Source of the DNA: a candidate division TM6 bacterium GW2011_GWF2_37_49
GTDB taxonomy: Bacteria > Babelota > Babeliae > Babelales > RVW-14
Assembly (NCBI GenBank): GCA_945861145.1
Contig: CAMATL010000003.1
Location: 1-64,000, forward strand
Direction: 5' to 3'
Length of the DNA: 64,000 bases
Under the pieces are notes generated by a model. The model had not been told where the DNA came from. It worked only from the letters and a program-made list of their open reading frames with translations, and did no database searches. The position numbers and the translations under genes were made by a program. This document shows positions 51,622-59,655 of this stretch, in pieces. How positions within the stretch are numbered: position 1 is the first letter of the stretch; every line of letters starts with the position of its first letter.

Positions 51622-52378
51622 CTATAAAATCATCAGAAAAACTCTAACCTGCGCACTCATACTAACACTCACCTATTCATCACTCCACGGCGAAGGCTTT
51701 CGCGGCGACACACTCGTGTATACACCAATGGGTTTTCACCCTATCAGCGTTATTGGCAAAGGGATGCAGGTCTATTGTTATTCCGCAGAAGGCAAAATTG
51801 TTTTAGGCGATGTTACCCATTCAGAAAAAACAGAACAGTACCTCTACGATTCACTCAAGGTGAACAATGAAGAAATTTGTGCCGATCCTGAACAATATTT
51901 TTTTTGCCCCAAGAGCAACGCCTGGATTAAACTCATTGAGCTTGATATCGAAAAAGACAGCGTCTTATCCCACTTACAAGGCGCTATTCCTATGCAAAAT
52001 AGGCGCAGAATCACAACCATCCTACGCGATGTAAAAGTACCTATGTATAAAATATCAGTACAAAAATATCAAAATTTTTTGATCACCAAGCAGTGTATCT
52101 TGGTCCATAATTATGCTCCACCAGTCGTTCCTTTAAGCGCTATTTTGATCAATAGCGTTATTGATCTGGGTGTAAATCTTGCGGTTTCTTACATCTCTGA
52201 ATTAGTCTCGCTTGAACTTGCGCCACGATTAAAAACTGCTTGCACAGCCTTACTACCAATCAATGCCCACGCGGAGACTACAGAAAATGGTAGCAAAATA
52301 ACCACTACAGGCACAGCGCAATGCCAGAAAAAACTAACACTGTCGTTTCAATTCAAGTTCCCGTCAAAGATTGAATAG
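51614..52378 (+). CDS. Secreted Hint-fold protein lacking the catalytic cysteine
   Basis: 254 residues. A signal peptide (KTLTCALILTLTYSSLHG) leads directly into a Hint-like (hedgehog/intein, pretoxin-Hint type) domain. Its parts are GFRGDTLVYTPMGFHPISVI for block A, LKVNNEEICADPEQYFFCP for block B, and VPMYKISVQKYQNFLITKQC followed by ILVHNY for the closing blocks. The Cys that begins active Hint domains is replaced by Gly in EGFRGDT, whereas the final His-Asn is kept, so autocleavage is not expected. A hydrophobic stretch (about 170-195) follows. The start is taken as ATG 51614, supplied by the upstream repeat. The TAG stop is the first triplet of a family A repeat end. Function unknown; the fold call is by pattern. 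Confidence 0.6.
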   Translation: MSGYKIIRKTLTCALILTLTYSSLHGEGFRGDTLVYTPMGFHPISVIGKGMQVYCYSAEGKIVLGDVTHSEKTEQYLYDSLKVNNEEICADPEQYFFCPKSNAWIKLIELDIEKDSVLSHLQGAIPMQNRRRITTILRDVKVPMYKISVQKYQNFLITKQCILVHNYAPPVVPLSAILINSVIDLGVNLAVSYISELVSLELAPRLKTACTALLPINAHAETTENGSKITTTGTAQCQKKLTLSFQFKFPSKIE

Positions 52379-52435
52379 GTTCTGTTGAGTTTTCACAAAT
52401 TAAAACCGTGAGATCTCAAAAGAGTATGACCTAAA
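52376..52435. repeat. Family A element end supplying a stop codon
   Basis: TAGGTTCTGTTGAGTTTT begins at the stop codon of the Hint-like gene and matches the family A terminal repeat. The following bases to about 52430 match, in reverse complement, the insert at 183-230. No opposite end is visible. Confidence 0.65.
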
Positions 52436-52461
52436 AGGGTAAATTCTAGAATTTACCCTTT
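52434..52461 (+). terminator. Possible intrinsic terminator
   Basis: Perfect palindrome AAAGGGTAAATTCTAGAATTTACCCTTT, 56 nt after the Hint-like gene, without a clear T-run beyond it. The rest of the gap to 52635 shows no gene. Confidence 0.5.
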
Positions 52462-52635
52462 GCTCAGTAAAATCACCGACTTATTTTCATTTAATCACAA
52501 TTTGACCATTAATTGTAAAGTAATTAATTCATTCTGTATATTTTAATTGATAGAGCTTGCACGCATGTTTTTTTTTCGATAGCATCATCCCCCGTTGGTT
52601 CTTAAATATTATTTCGTTTTTAACGAGGAGGACCT

Positions 52636-53931
52636 ATGAAAAATATGAAAAAACTAATTGGATTCGTTCTTTTTGGCCTTGTGATGGCAACGGATTTGGT
52701 TGCTGCTGGTCGCAAAGGCAAAAAAGCGCTGGGCGGTTCGGGGGACGTAATTTCAGGGGTTGCGGTTAAGATTGATTCTGGCTCGCAAGAAAAAGTGCAT
52801 TTGTCATCAGAAGTGGCGGCAGAATCAGAAAAAGACGAGTCTTCAGGCAAACCTGTTAAAAGGGTTAAAAAAGAACAACCGATACCATCACCATCACCGG
52901 CGACATTGCATGTTGTAGGGGGAGTGAGTTCTTCATCAAATTCTGTTGGTGAATGGCATGATCAAAAAATTAGCAAAGCGAGCATCGAGGCCTTTTTGGA
53001 TGGCTTTGCCGCCAAGCAAGCGCAGCTTTTTGCAATCATGATAGACCGTGGGTTTGCCCCCCTAGCAGCAGCAGTTTTTTTAGGGCTTGATGCTGAAAAT
53101 ACGATGACATTACTTGCCGGCGTAGACTATCAGCAGATGGTTGTGGCACCAGCATTTGTGGCAAAGCCATCGACTGATAATGCGTCTATTCTTAATTTGG
53201 TGATGGAGCTGGCACCGCTTGTATCAGGTGTTATTGGTAGATCACCAGCGGAAATGGCAAAATGGTTTGTACGACGCGTTGCTATGTCGCAAGTGTATTC
53301 AAAGATTACAGGTACGCACTGTGTAGTTATGGCTGGTTATACAGAAGTTATATTTGCCGGCATGCCAGCAAATATAGCGCAAGGCCTTATCGCTCATGTC
53401 AATGAAAAAACTGAGCTTACCATCCAAGAGTGTGCGCTAAACTCTCAATCACATGCAGCTGCTCAATGGGCTGGGCTACCTGAAGAAGAAATTCGTGCCA
53501 TGAAAATTAATATGTTTTTTGAAGATGTAATGGCCTGCCCTCAAGCGATTGCTTCGCAATTTATGACAGCAGAAATGGGATCTTCAATCGGCGGCATGCT
53601 TACCAGTGATGCCAATATTGCCATGGTGTTAGCAATGCTGACCCCTGAGCGCATGGAAGCGGTACTTGGCTTACTGACTGATGAGCGCATTGCCACAATA
53701 TCCCAAACCTTTGAGCAGGTTGCAGACAATCCAAAGACAACGGCGATTTTACAAGAAGTTGTTGCCAAGATGCCACAGTCGTTAAAGTCAAAATTGGTTA
53801 CAATGGCTGCGCATAATGCAATCTCATCAGCTAAAACAGCTGCATGGAACGCCGTTGGCTCACTCATGATGAATGCTTCAAGTATGTTTTTGGGTACTGG
53901 TCAAGAAGATGAAGATGACGACTCTGATTAG
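52636..53931 (+). CDS. Secreted helical protein of unknown function
   Basis: 431 residues, no known family. A signal peptide (about 1-24, ending LVAA) is followed by a lysine/Ser/Pro-rich stretch (RKGKKALGGSG, KPVKRVKKEQPIPSPSPA) to about residue 100. A long all-helical domain follows (FLDGFAAKQAQLFAIMIDRG, MLTPERMEAVLGLLTDERIA). The C-terminus is an acidic EDEDDDSD tail. The helical repeats with L-T-x-E/D-R-x-x-x-x-L-x-x-L spacing recall MgtE-N/FliG-type superhelices, but this is weak. GAGGAGG lies 5 nt before the ATG, an unusually strong site. A terminator follows. Confidence 0.6.
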   Translation: MKNMKKLIGFVLFGLVMATDLVAAGRKGKKALGGSGDVISGVAVKIDSGSQEKVHLSSEVAAESEKDESSGKPVKRVKKEQPIPSPSPATLHVVGGVSSSSNSVGEWHDQKISKASIEAFLDGFAAKQAQLFAIMIDRGFAPLAAAVFLGLDAENTMTLLAGVDYQQMVVAPAFVAKPSTDNASILNLVMELAPLVSGVIGRSPAEMAKWFVRRVAMSQVYSKITGTHCVVMAGYTEVIFAGMPANIAQGLIAHVNEKTELTIQECALNSQSHAAAQWAGLPEEEIRAMKINMFFEDVMACPQAIASQFMTAEMGSSIGGMLTSDANIAMVLAMLTPERMEAVLGLLTDERIATISQTFEQVADNPKTTAILQEVVAKMPQSLKSKLVTMAAHNAISSAKTAAWNAVGSLMMNASSMFLGTGQEDEDDDSD

Positions 53932-53961
53932 TTGTAAGTTAAATTTATAAATAATGTTAAT

Positions 53962-53995
53962 AAAAGGGCTTGATGGAAACATCAGGCCCTTTTTA
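53962..53995 (+). terminator. Intrinsic terminator
   Basis: AAAGGGCTTGATG-GAAA-CATCAGGCCCTTTTT, a hairpin with GAAA tetraloop and T-run, 31 nt after the 52636 gene. Confidence 0.85.
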
Positions 53996-54007
53996 CTGTT
54001 GATTAAT

Positions 54008-54373
54008 TACGTAACGTGAGTTCCGATTTTCAAAGCCTTTCAAAAGAAAAAACCTATCAATATTTCTATAAAAAATTAGAACTCGCTTACAGCCTGCCCG
54101 CCATAGCCGTAGGCGACGGCTGGGTCGTCCCCTCCCAGGAGGGGATCCAGGCTGTATAATTCCTTAAAGCGCTCTCTGATTAATTGTTTTGGCAAAATTC
54201 AAGCTTCTTAATTCAAAAATTTGAATTTTTATATTGAGCCTGGATCCTCGATCGGAGTCGAGGACGACCCAGCCGTCGCTAAAGCTATGGCGGGCAGGCA
54301 GACTAGAAGTACCATCTAATCGTAAAAATTCAAAAATGACGATTCGTTTATAACTCCGAACTCACGTTACGTA
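54008..54373. repeat. Family B MITE-like element with long internal hairpin
   Basis: 366 bp bounded by TACGTAACGTGAGTTCCGA (54008-54026) and its complement (54355-54373, one mismatch). Inside, the stretch from about 54094 (CTGCCCGCCATAGCC, GGCTGGGTCGTCC) pairs with the one ending about 54299 (GGACGACCCAGCC, GGCTATGGCGGGCAG in complement) to form a long hairpin. It is nested with GGATCCAGGCT / AGCCTGGATCC. No coding capacity. Partial relatives are at 42705 and 38442. It fills most of the 53932-54469 gap. Confidence 0.8.
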
Positions 54374-54469
54374 TCTTGGTTTGCTGTTTGATGTTGTTTG
54401 CGTTAGCATCGTTCTTCTAATAATGGTGTTGAGTGGAGATGAGGTTTTTTATTCCATAGGAAGATTAGT

Positions 54470-55129
54470 ATGAAGTTTTTTCCATCAATTATATCCGCCA
54501 ATTTGTTAAATCTTGAATCAGTAATTAGAACAATCGATCCACACGTTGATGGGTACCATATCGATATCATGGACGATCATTTTGTCCCGAATTTAACGTG
54601 GGGACCAATGTTTGTTGCGGCGTTGCGCACCGTTACCAATCGCCCATTTCAGATACATCTTATGGTTGATAACCCAGCTACCTGGATTTCCCGCCTAGCC
54701 TGTGCCGCGGGTGATAGCTTTGTATTTCATGTGGAAGCGGTCAATACATCGCAAGTTAGTCCCGTATTGGCAGCTGCCAAGCAAGCTGGCTGGCGTGTTG
54801 GGTTGGCGCTTAATCCTGCCACAGAAATTGAACGAGTAGGTCTTTACTTGGCTCAGCTAGACGAAGTTATGATTATGTCGGTTAACCCAGGTTTTTCTGG
54901 ACAATCGTTTATTGATACCTCCGCCAAGGCTCCAGCGTTGCGTGCGTTGAGTAGCCGGCTAGGCGTTACAGCCCCATTAATTGCGATGGATGGTGGTGTT
55001 GGCTTGCAAAACATTGGTATGTTGGCCTTGGCTGGCATTGATCTTGTGGGGGTAGCCTCAGCGATATTTTCTGGTCTAGATCCGGTAAAAAATATCCAAA
55101 ATTTGCGCCAAGCCGCATTTTTTACGTAA
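54470..55129 (+). CDS. rpe: Ribulose-phosphate 3-epimerase
   Basis: Interconverts ribulose 5-phosphate and xylulose 5-phosphate in the pentose phosphate pathway. A 219-residue TIM barrel with PSIISANLLNL at the N-terminus, GYHIDIMDDHFVPNLTWGP (metal-binding His/Asp), QIHLMVDNP, VMIMSVNPGFSGQSFI (phosphate-binding) and IAMDGGVGLQN (catalytic Asp), all at family positions. Next gene downstream on the same strand is the double Ddl-like gene, 105 nt away. Confidence 0.93.
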   Translation: MKFFPSIISANLLNLESVIRTIDPHVDGYHIDIMDDHFVPNLTWGPMFVAALRTVTNRPFQIHLMVDNPATWISRLACAAGDSFVFHVEAVNTSQVSPVLAAAKQAGWRVGLALNPATEIERVGLYLAQLDEVMIMSVNPGFSGQSFIDTSAKAPALRALSSRLGVTAPLIAMDGGVGLQNIGMLALAGIDLVGVASAIFSGLDPVKNIQNLRQAAFFT

Positions 55130-55234
55130 CAACTGTTGGAAGATGTAGAGCCTTGGGGAATTTTTGTGTACACTTCCTTTCTGATGTCGTAACCGAGCGC
55201 AAATCTAGCTTTTAACGTTTTTGTAAGGTGTATT

Positions 55235-57520
55235 GTGAGCCAGCCAGTTGTATTAGACAAATATCGCATTGCCGTGTTAATGGGTGGAAAATCAATTGAA
55301 CGAGAAGTCTCGTTTAATTCAGGGAGAACGATTTGCGATCATTTGGATAGTAATCTATATGAGGTGATCCCGCTGTTTCAAACAGAAGAGGGTCATTTAT
55401 TCATACTCCCTTGGCATTTTTTGCATCGTGGTAAAATTTCAGACTTTCGTCACCGCCTAGAGCAAGAAGCTCGTTTGGTTTCTTGGGATGAGCTGAAGTT
55501 GTTGGTTGATTTTGTTTATGTGGCTGTTCATGGCCGGTACGCTGAAGACGGGACTTTACAAGGCATGCTTGAAGTGTTGGGTATTCCATACCTTGGCGCT
55601 AAAGTTTTTGGCAGTGCACTCGGTATGAATAAAGTTGCTCAAAAAAGTTACTTAGCAAGCCAAGGGGTCTGTGTTCCCGCTGGGTTTTTTGTGCAAGCTG
55701 CGCAACTTGAGCTTTTAACTGCGGATATGCTTGAGCAAGAAATGAGCAAAATATCACTGCATTTTCCAGTGATTGTTAAGCCATCACATGAAGGATCTAG
55801 CCTTGGCATTCGAGTTATTCGCAGCTTGTCTGATCTTGTGGCTGCTGTGTATCATGCTGCCACCGTTACTCCTGGTTCGATTCAAGATGTTTTGGTTGAA
55901 GAAAAAGTTGAAGGCATGGAGTTTGTTGGCGTTTCAATTGAGAAAATTAACCCGCTAAACACTCACGAGCGTAGCTGGTTTACGTTGCCCCTTACCGAAG
56001 TAGTACATGAAGTCGGTACTGACTTTTTTGACTATGAGCAGAAATATATGCCGGGGCGTGCAGAAAAAATTACACCAGCTCGCTGCGAAGCTGCACAACA
56101 AGAAGCGATTAAACAGGTTTGCGAGCATGTTGCTCGGTTGCTCCAGTTTGAAACGATTGCTCGTATTGATGGTATTTTGGCCAAAGATGGCCGTATCGTA
56201 ATTATTGATCCAAATTCATTAACAGGAATGGGGCCTGCTACTTTCTTATTTCATCAAGCGGCAGAAGCTGGCTATTCACACGCGCAACTTATTAACTTAT
56301 TGATTGAAAATGAACTTTTAAAATACGGCATGGTAAGAGCGCGTTCTAAAGCGACAAAGGATGGTATGAGTAATCATGCGCAAGCTCGTAGACGAATCGC
56401 TGTACTTTTGGGTGGCGATTCAAACGAACGTGAAATTTCCTTAGAATCAGGGCGTAACGTCTGCTACAAGCTCTCGCCGCTGCGTTACATTGTTACACCG
56501 GTTTTCGTTAATGATCGCATGGAGCTTTTTAAGCTTGATTCGCGGTTATTGCTCAAAAATTCAACGCGCGAGATTGCTCAGCATGTTACGGCGCAAGAGC
56601 AGATTGCATGGGCGGATTTACCATCGATTGCAGATTTTGTCTTTATCGGTCTACATGGTGGTCGTGGTGAAAATGGCTCGGTTCAGGGAGCGCTTGAAAT
56701 GTTGGGCTTACCGTTCAACGGGCCTGGCGTGCTAGCCTCGTCATTGTGTATGAATAAACATGCAACCAACCAATTTTTAAAAGCGCGAGGCTTTGAAGTA
56801 CCAGCATCTGAGCTGGTAGAGCGTGCGACCTGGGTGGCACTCGATACTGCAGGGCAGAAAAAATTTATCCAAAAACAGTTACTTAAAAAATTACAAGGGT
56901 ATCCCCTCATTATCAAGCCTCACAACGATGGTTGCAGTGTAATGGTTGCCAAGGCGTCTAACGATGAAGAGCTGGCGGCGGCGATTGATGCGATTTTTGC
57001 ACAAAACAAAACCGTTGCGATGGTCGAAGAATTTATGCGTGGCATGGAGCTTACGGTTGGGGTGCTGGGCAATGAAAACCCAATTGCATTACCTCCTTCG
57101 CAGGCTGTGACCAAGCAGAGCATACTTTCAATGGAAGAAAAATTTTTACCAGGTGCCGGCGAAAACCAGACCCCAGCACCACTGCCTGCGCAGAGCTTAA
57201 TTTTCGTCCAAGAACAAGTGCGAGCCGCTTTCATAGCGCTTTCGTGCCAGGGATATTCTCGTATTGACTGCTTCTACCAGTCGCCAGATGAGAGCCCTAC
57301 AGGGAAGGAGCGGCTTGTGTTGTTGGAGGTGAATACGCTACCAGCTTTAACGCCTGCGACGTGCCTTTTCCATCAAGCTGCAGAGATTGGCATCAAACCG
57401 ATGGATTTTATTGAGCGTGTGGTTGAGTTTGGCTTTGCGGTGAAAGAAAATAGAGTGGTTGATGTGCCAGCAGCTGAAAGCTTACAATTGAATGGCGATG
57501 TACAAGCAACATTGTTTTAA
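55235..57520 (+). CDS. Tandem fusion of two D-alanine-D-alanine ligase-like halves
   Basis: 761 residues that fold as two Ddl units joined at about residue 375. Half 1 has IAVLMGGKSIEREVSFNSGR, VAVHGRYAEDGTLQGMLEVL, KPSHEGSSLGIRVI and RIDGILAKDGRIVIIDPNSL. Half 2 has IAVLLGGDSNEREISLESGR, IGLHGGRGENGSVQGALEML, KPHNDGCSVMV and LLEVNTLPALTPATCLFHQA. The metal-binding E-x-N of ATP-grasp enzymes is kept in half 2 (EVNT) but is DPNS in half 1. Ddl makes the D-Ala-D-Ala dipeptide of peptidoglycan, and normal Ddl is a dimer of about 310-360-residue chains. The fusion may be an intramolecular dimer with specialised halves, or a ligase of altered substrate. GTG start with AAGG upstream. Confidence 0.85.
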   Translation: MSQPVVLDKYRIAVLMGGKSIEREVSFNSGRTICDHLDSNLYEVIPLFQTEEGHLFILPWHFLHRGKISDFRHRLEQEARLVSWDELKLLVDFVYVAVHGRYAEDGTLQGMLEVLGIPYLGAKVFGSALGMNKVAQKSYLASQGVCVPAGFFVQAAQLELLTADMLEQEMSKISLHFPVIVKPSHEGSSLGIRVIRSLSDLVAAVYHAATVTPGSIQDVLVEEKVEGMEFVGVSIEKINPLNTHERSWFTLPLTEVVHEVGTDFFDYEQKYMPGRAEKITPARCEAAQQEAIKQVCEHVARLLQFETIARIDGILAKDGRIVIIDPNSLTGMGPATFLFHQAAEAGYSHAQLINLLIENELLKYGMVRARSKATKDGMSNHAQARRRIAVLLGGDSNEREISLESGRNVCYKLSPLRYIVTPVFVNDRMELFKLDSRLLLKNSTREIAQHVTAQEQIAWADLPSIADFVFIGLHGGRGENGSVQGALEMLGLPFNGPGVLASSLCMNKHATNQFLKARGFEVPASELVERATWVALDTAGQKKFIQKQLLKKLQGYPLIIKPHNDGCSVMVAKASNDEELAAAIDAIFAQNKTVAMVEEFMRGMELTVGVLGNENPIALPPSQAVTKQSILSMEEKFLPGAGENQTPAPLPAQSLIFVQEQVRAAFIALSCQGYSRIDCFYQSPDESPTGKERLVLLEVNTLPALTPATCLFHQAAEIGIKPMDFIERVVEFGFAVKENRVVDVPAAESLQLNGDVQATLF

Positions 57521-57534
57521 TAAGTTTAGCATTA

Positions 57535-57580
57535 AAGCACGAAGAGGGCGGGAATATTCCCGCCCTCTTCGTGCTTGTTT
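57535..57580. terminator. Intrinsic terminator
   Basis: Perfect palindrome AGCACGAAGAGGGCGGGAAT / ATTCCCGCCCTCTTCGTGCT, then TGTTTTTTTA, just after the double Ddl-like gene. Confidence 0.9.
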
Positions 57581-57592
57581 TTTTATTCTAGA

Positions 57593-57769
57593 TTAATGAG
57601 TGTCAATAGCCACGTCGCTTAAAATGTTACGATTATTAAGTGGCTGTGGCTCTCTGCTACCGTTAGCTGCATTGAGCTCAAGAATCGCAGCAATTTGTGC
57701 CTTACTTGCCTTGCCATTAAAGAGGACTACGATTTTTTGTATAGAGGATGGTTTATATCTGTCTCAGTG
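57593..57769 (-). pseudogene. Possible gene remnant (C-terminal fragment)
   Basis: Minus-strand open stretch without a start codon: KPSSIQKIVVLFNGKASKAQ, IAAILELNAANGSREPQPLN, NRNILSDVAIDTH and a TAA stop. Codon use and composition look coding, but the frame is closed upstream by a TGA within repeat-like sequence (a CCATTCTAATTCATACGATTGG block also seen near 5166 and 35028). No family recognised. Confidence 0.35.
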
Positions 57770-57889
57770 TGAGCGGATCGAGAGGCGATTCTGGATCCAT
57801 TCTAATTCATACGATTGGTATAATTTGTGTAATTGGTATTAGAAAGGCAATTTGCTAGGTTTTTACAGCATGAAACCATTGCTCATGCG

Positions 57890-57981
57890 TAAGTCCTGTT
57901 CTAAGTTCAATTGCTTGTAAGTTTTTATGGGGACACCTTTTCTGCTTAGCCTGAATTATATCAGGGCCGGTGTCGCACTTC
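57890..57981 (-). mobile_element. IS30-like element end remnant
   Basis: Bases about 57912-57994 match 4533-4615 closely, including the GTGTCGCACTTC terminal repeat (57970-57981). On the minus strand the transposase start reads KTYKQLNLEQ, a typical IS30 N-terminus, with the start ATG changed to ATA at 57926-57928. The frame is lost soon after. This is one end of the same IS that lies at 4037-4602. Confidence 0.7.
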
Positions 57982-58016
57982 ATTCTAGAATTTACCGATT
58001 GCAATAGAGATGTTTT

Positions 58017-58637
58017 TTAGCGCTGACGCCAGGAAAAAAAATAGAATTGTGCCGTGAAGATTAGAAAGGAGATAAACGCCCATGACGAAGTCGCCATAGT
58101 TTGCATTGGCAAGTGGTAGACCACCACAAGAATAAACTCCATTACTGAAGCTATGCCCAATAAAAGCGCAAACCAATAACTAAAACCAAACACAGAGCGT
58201 TCACGCTGTATCTTAATAATTTGGGGAACTCGATTGACAACAAGTAAAGCAACCCCTACCCACCCAGCAATATGACCAACGTTATGAGGATATTTAAAAG
58301 CGAGGGGGATAAGAGAAAAAATGGCGATAAAATTTACGCCATAAAGAATTGCTAGTGATTTTTTATGAGGGAATTGGTCATACCAAAAACGCTGTCCTAC
58401 AAGAACACACGTCAATAATGTCTGCGTAATCACACTCACTCGATATGATATCGGTAGGTCAAGACAGAAAAAATAGAATAGCAATGCTATGAACGCATTT
58501 AGAAAAAATAAAACTAAACCATCACTCAAACCCTTGGCCGTTTTTAGGCGCCAGTTTTCTAAGATAAGCGGTACAAGTGAATAGCAGTAAATGGACTGAT
58601 TAATGAGAATTAAGAGTTCAAACGTGCTAATTATCAT
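58017..58637 (-). CDS. PQ-loop repeat membrane protein 1
   Basis: About seven hydrophobic segments and two PQ-loop-like motifs: YSLVPLILENWRLKTAKGLS near the N-terminus and NRVPQIIKIQRERSVFGFS in the second half. This is the layout of the PQ-loop/SWEET-type superfamily (sugar, amino acid or other small-molecule transport). The start is set at ATG 58637, 8 nt after AAAGGA; the in-frame ATG at 58685 lies inside a family D repeat and would add a polar stretch before the membrane domain. About 206 residues. A diverged paralogue lies upstream at 58841. Substrate unknown. Confidence 0.65.
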   Translation of the reverse strand: MIISTFELLILINQSIYCYSLVPLILENWRLKTAKGLSDGLVLFFLNAFIALLFYFFCLDLPISYRVSVITQTLLTCVLVGQRFWYDQFPHKKSLAILYGVNFIAIFSLIPLAFKYPHNVGHIAGWVGVALLVVNRVPQIIKIQRERSVFGFSYWFALLLGIASVMEFILVVVYHLPMQTMATSSWAFISFLIFTAQFYFFSWRQR

Positions 58638-58680
58638 ATGGGATGTCCTTTCTTTAGCTTTCCCAGAGAAACTTGCAACG

Positions 58681-58820
58681 CTCATGTCCTTCGAGAGGCG
58701 ACTATGTCGCTCCTCAGGATGAGCGGGTTAGTACAATGGCAAGCGCTTAGAAATGAGCATTTTCTTCCCCGCTCATGCTGAGAAGCACCTTAAAAACGTG
58801 CGTCTCGAAGGACATGAGCG
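58681..58820. repeat. Family D palindromic element
   Basis: CTCATGTCCTTCGAGA (58681-58696) and its complement TCTCGAAGGACATGAG (58803-58818) flank inner blocks CTCCTCAGGATGAGCGG and CCGCTCATGCTGAGAAG. It sits between the two PQ-loop genes. Related to 51418-51621 and the scrap ending at 43033. Confidence 0.75.
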
Positions 58821-58840
58821 GCCCCAATTACATCAAAGAC

Positions 58841-59518
58841 CTAGTGCATTAACTTCAAGTACCAGCTTTTCCCGCGAGCATAGAGAAAAAACTGTACCAC
58901 AAAAACCAGGAACATAACTAAGTCTTGTACCGTGTACAGTAAATAAGGAAGCGATAAATCAAGCTTCATGCAAAGAATAAACTCACACAAACTTGCCATC
59001 GAAAAAAGGGATATGAATAAAAAGCTAAATCCCTCAACGCTTTTGGCTTTATAGATTTTATATGCTTGCGAAATCATTCCTGAAGAAACGAGAATAATAA
59101 CCATCCAAGCACTAAATTCTCCCATGAAATGGGCATATCTAAGAGCAAAAGGAATGAGGCATAAAGCGCCAATAACGTTTGCTAGATAAAAAAGAAAAAA
59201 GCGCTGAGCTTTTTGCCGAGCACCTCTAGCGGAAAAATCATAATAAAAACGCTGAAAAATAAGAATACTGATACCAAGTAGCTGTACGGCCGAAGTAATG
59301 AGATATGGCCATGGATAATTATTGCAGACAATATCAAAGGCAAGAAAGATATAGCTATTAAGGTTACCTATCAAAAAAAGGTCACTCAAGCCACGCTCTG
59401 AGTGTTGTCGAAAATTTTCCATGATCTGAGGAATAAAACAAACAACATAGAAAAACTGTGCAAGCCAAACCAATGAGGTAAGACCAATATGTGCACTGTC
59501 GTAACTAGCCCACCCCAT
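58841..59518 (-). CDS. PQ-loop repeat membrane protein 2
   Basis: 225 residues, paralogue of the 58017 protein with the same spacing of about seven membrane segments. The PQ-loop-like motifs are VVCFIPQIMENFRQHSERGL with SDLF (intact P-Q) and GMISQAYKIYKAKSVEGFSF (SQ in place of PQ). Sequence identity to the neighbour is modest, so the duplication is old. Tandem pairs of small transporters of this kind may form a heterodimer. AGGAAAT lies directly before the ATG. It may be co-transcribed with the 58017 gene despite the intervening palindrome. Confidence 0.65.
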   Translation of the reverse strand: MGWASYDSAHIGLTSLVWLAQFFYVVCFIPQIMENFRQHSERGLSDLFLIGNLNSYIFLAFDIVCNNYPWPYLITSAVQLLGISILIFQRFYYDFSARGARQKAQRFFLFYLANVIGALCLIPFALRYAHFMGEFSAWMVIILVSSGMISQAYKIYKAKSVEGFSFLFISLFSMASLCEFILCMKLDLSLPYLLYTVQDLVMFLVFVVQFFLYARGKSWYLKLMH

Positions 59519-59655
59519 ATTTCCTGCGCCCTTTACTATTTTTAGGTTTATAAATTCTGCATTTAAAACAAATCTTAGCTTAAACGCTAAATGCTGAGAC
59601 CGATATTCTAATCACAGCACTTAGCGTTATCAAGAAAAAATTTAACGTAATTTCA

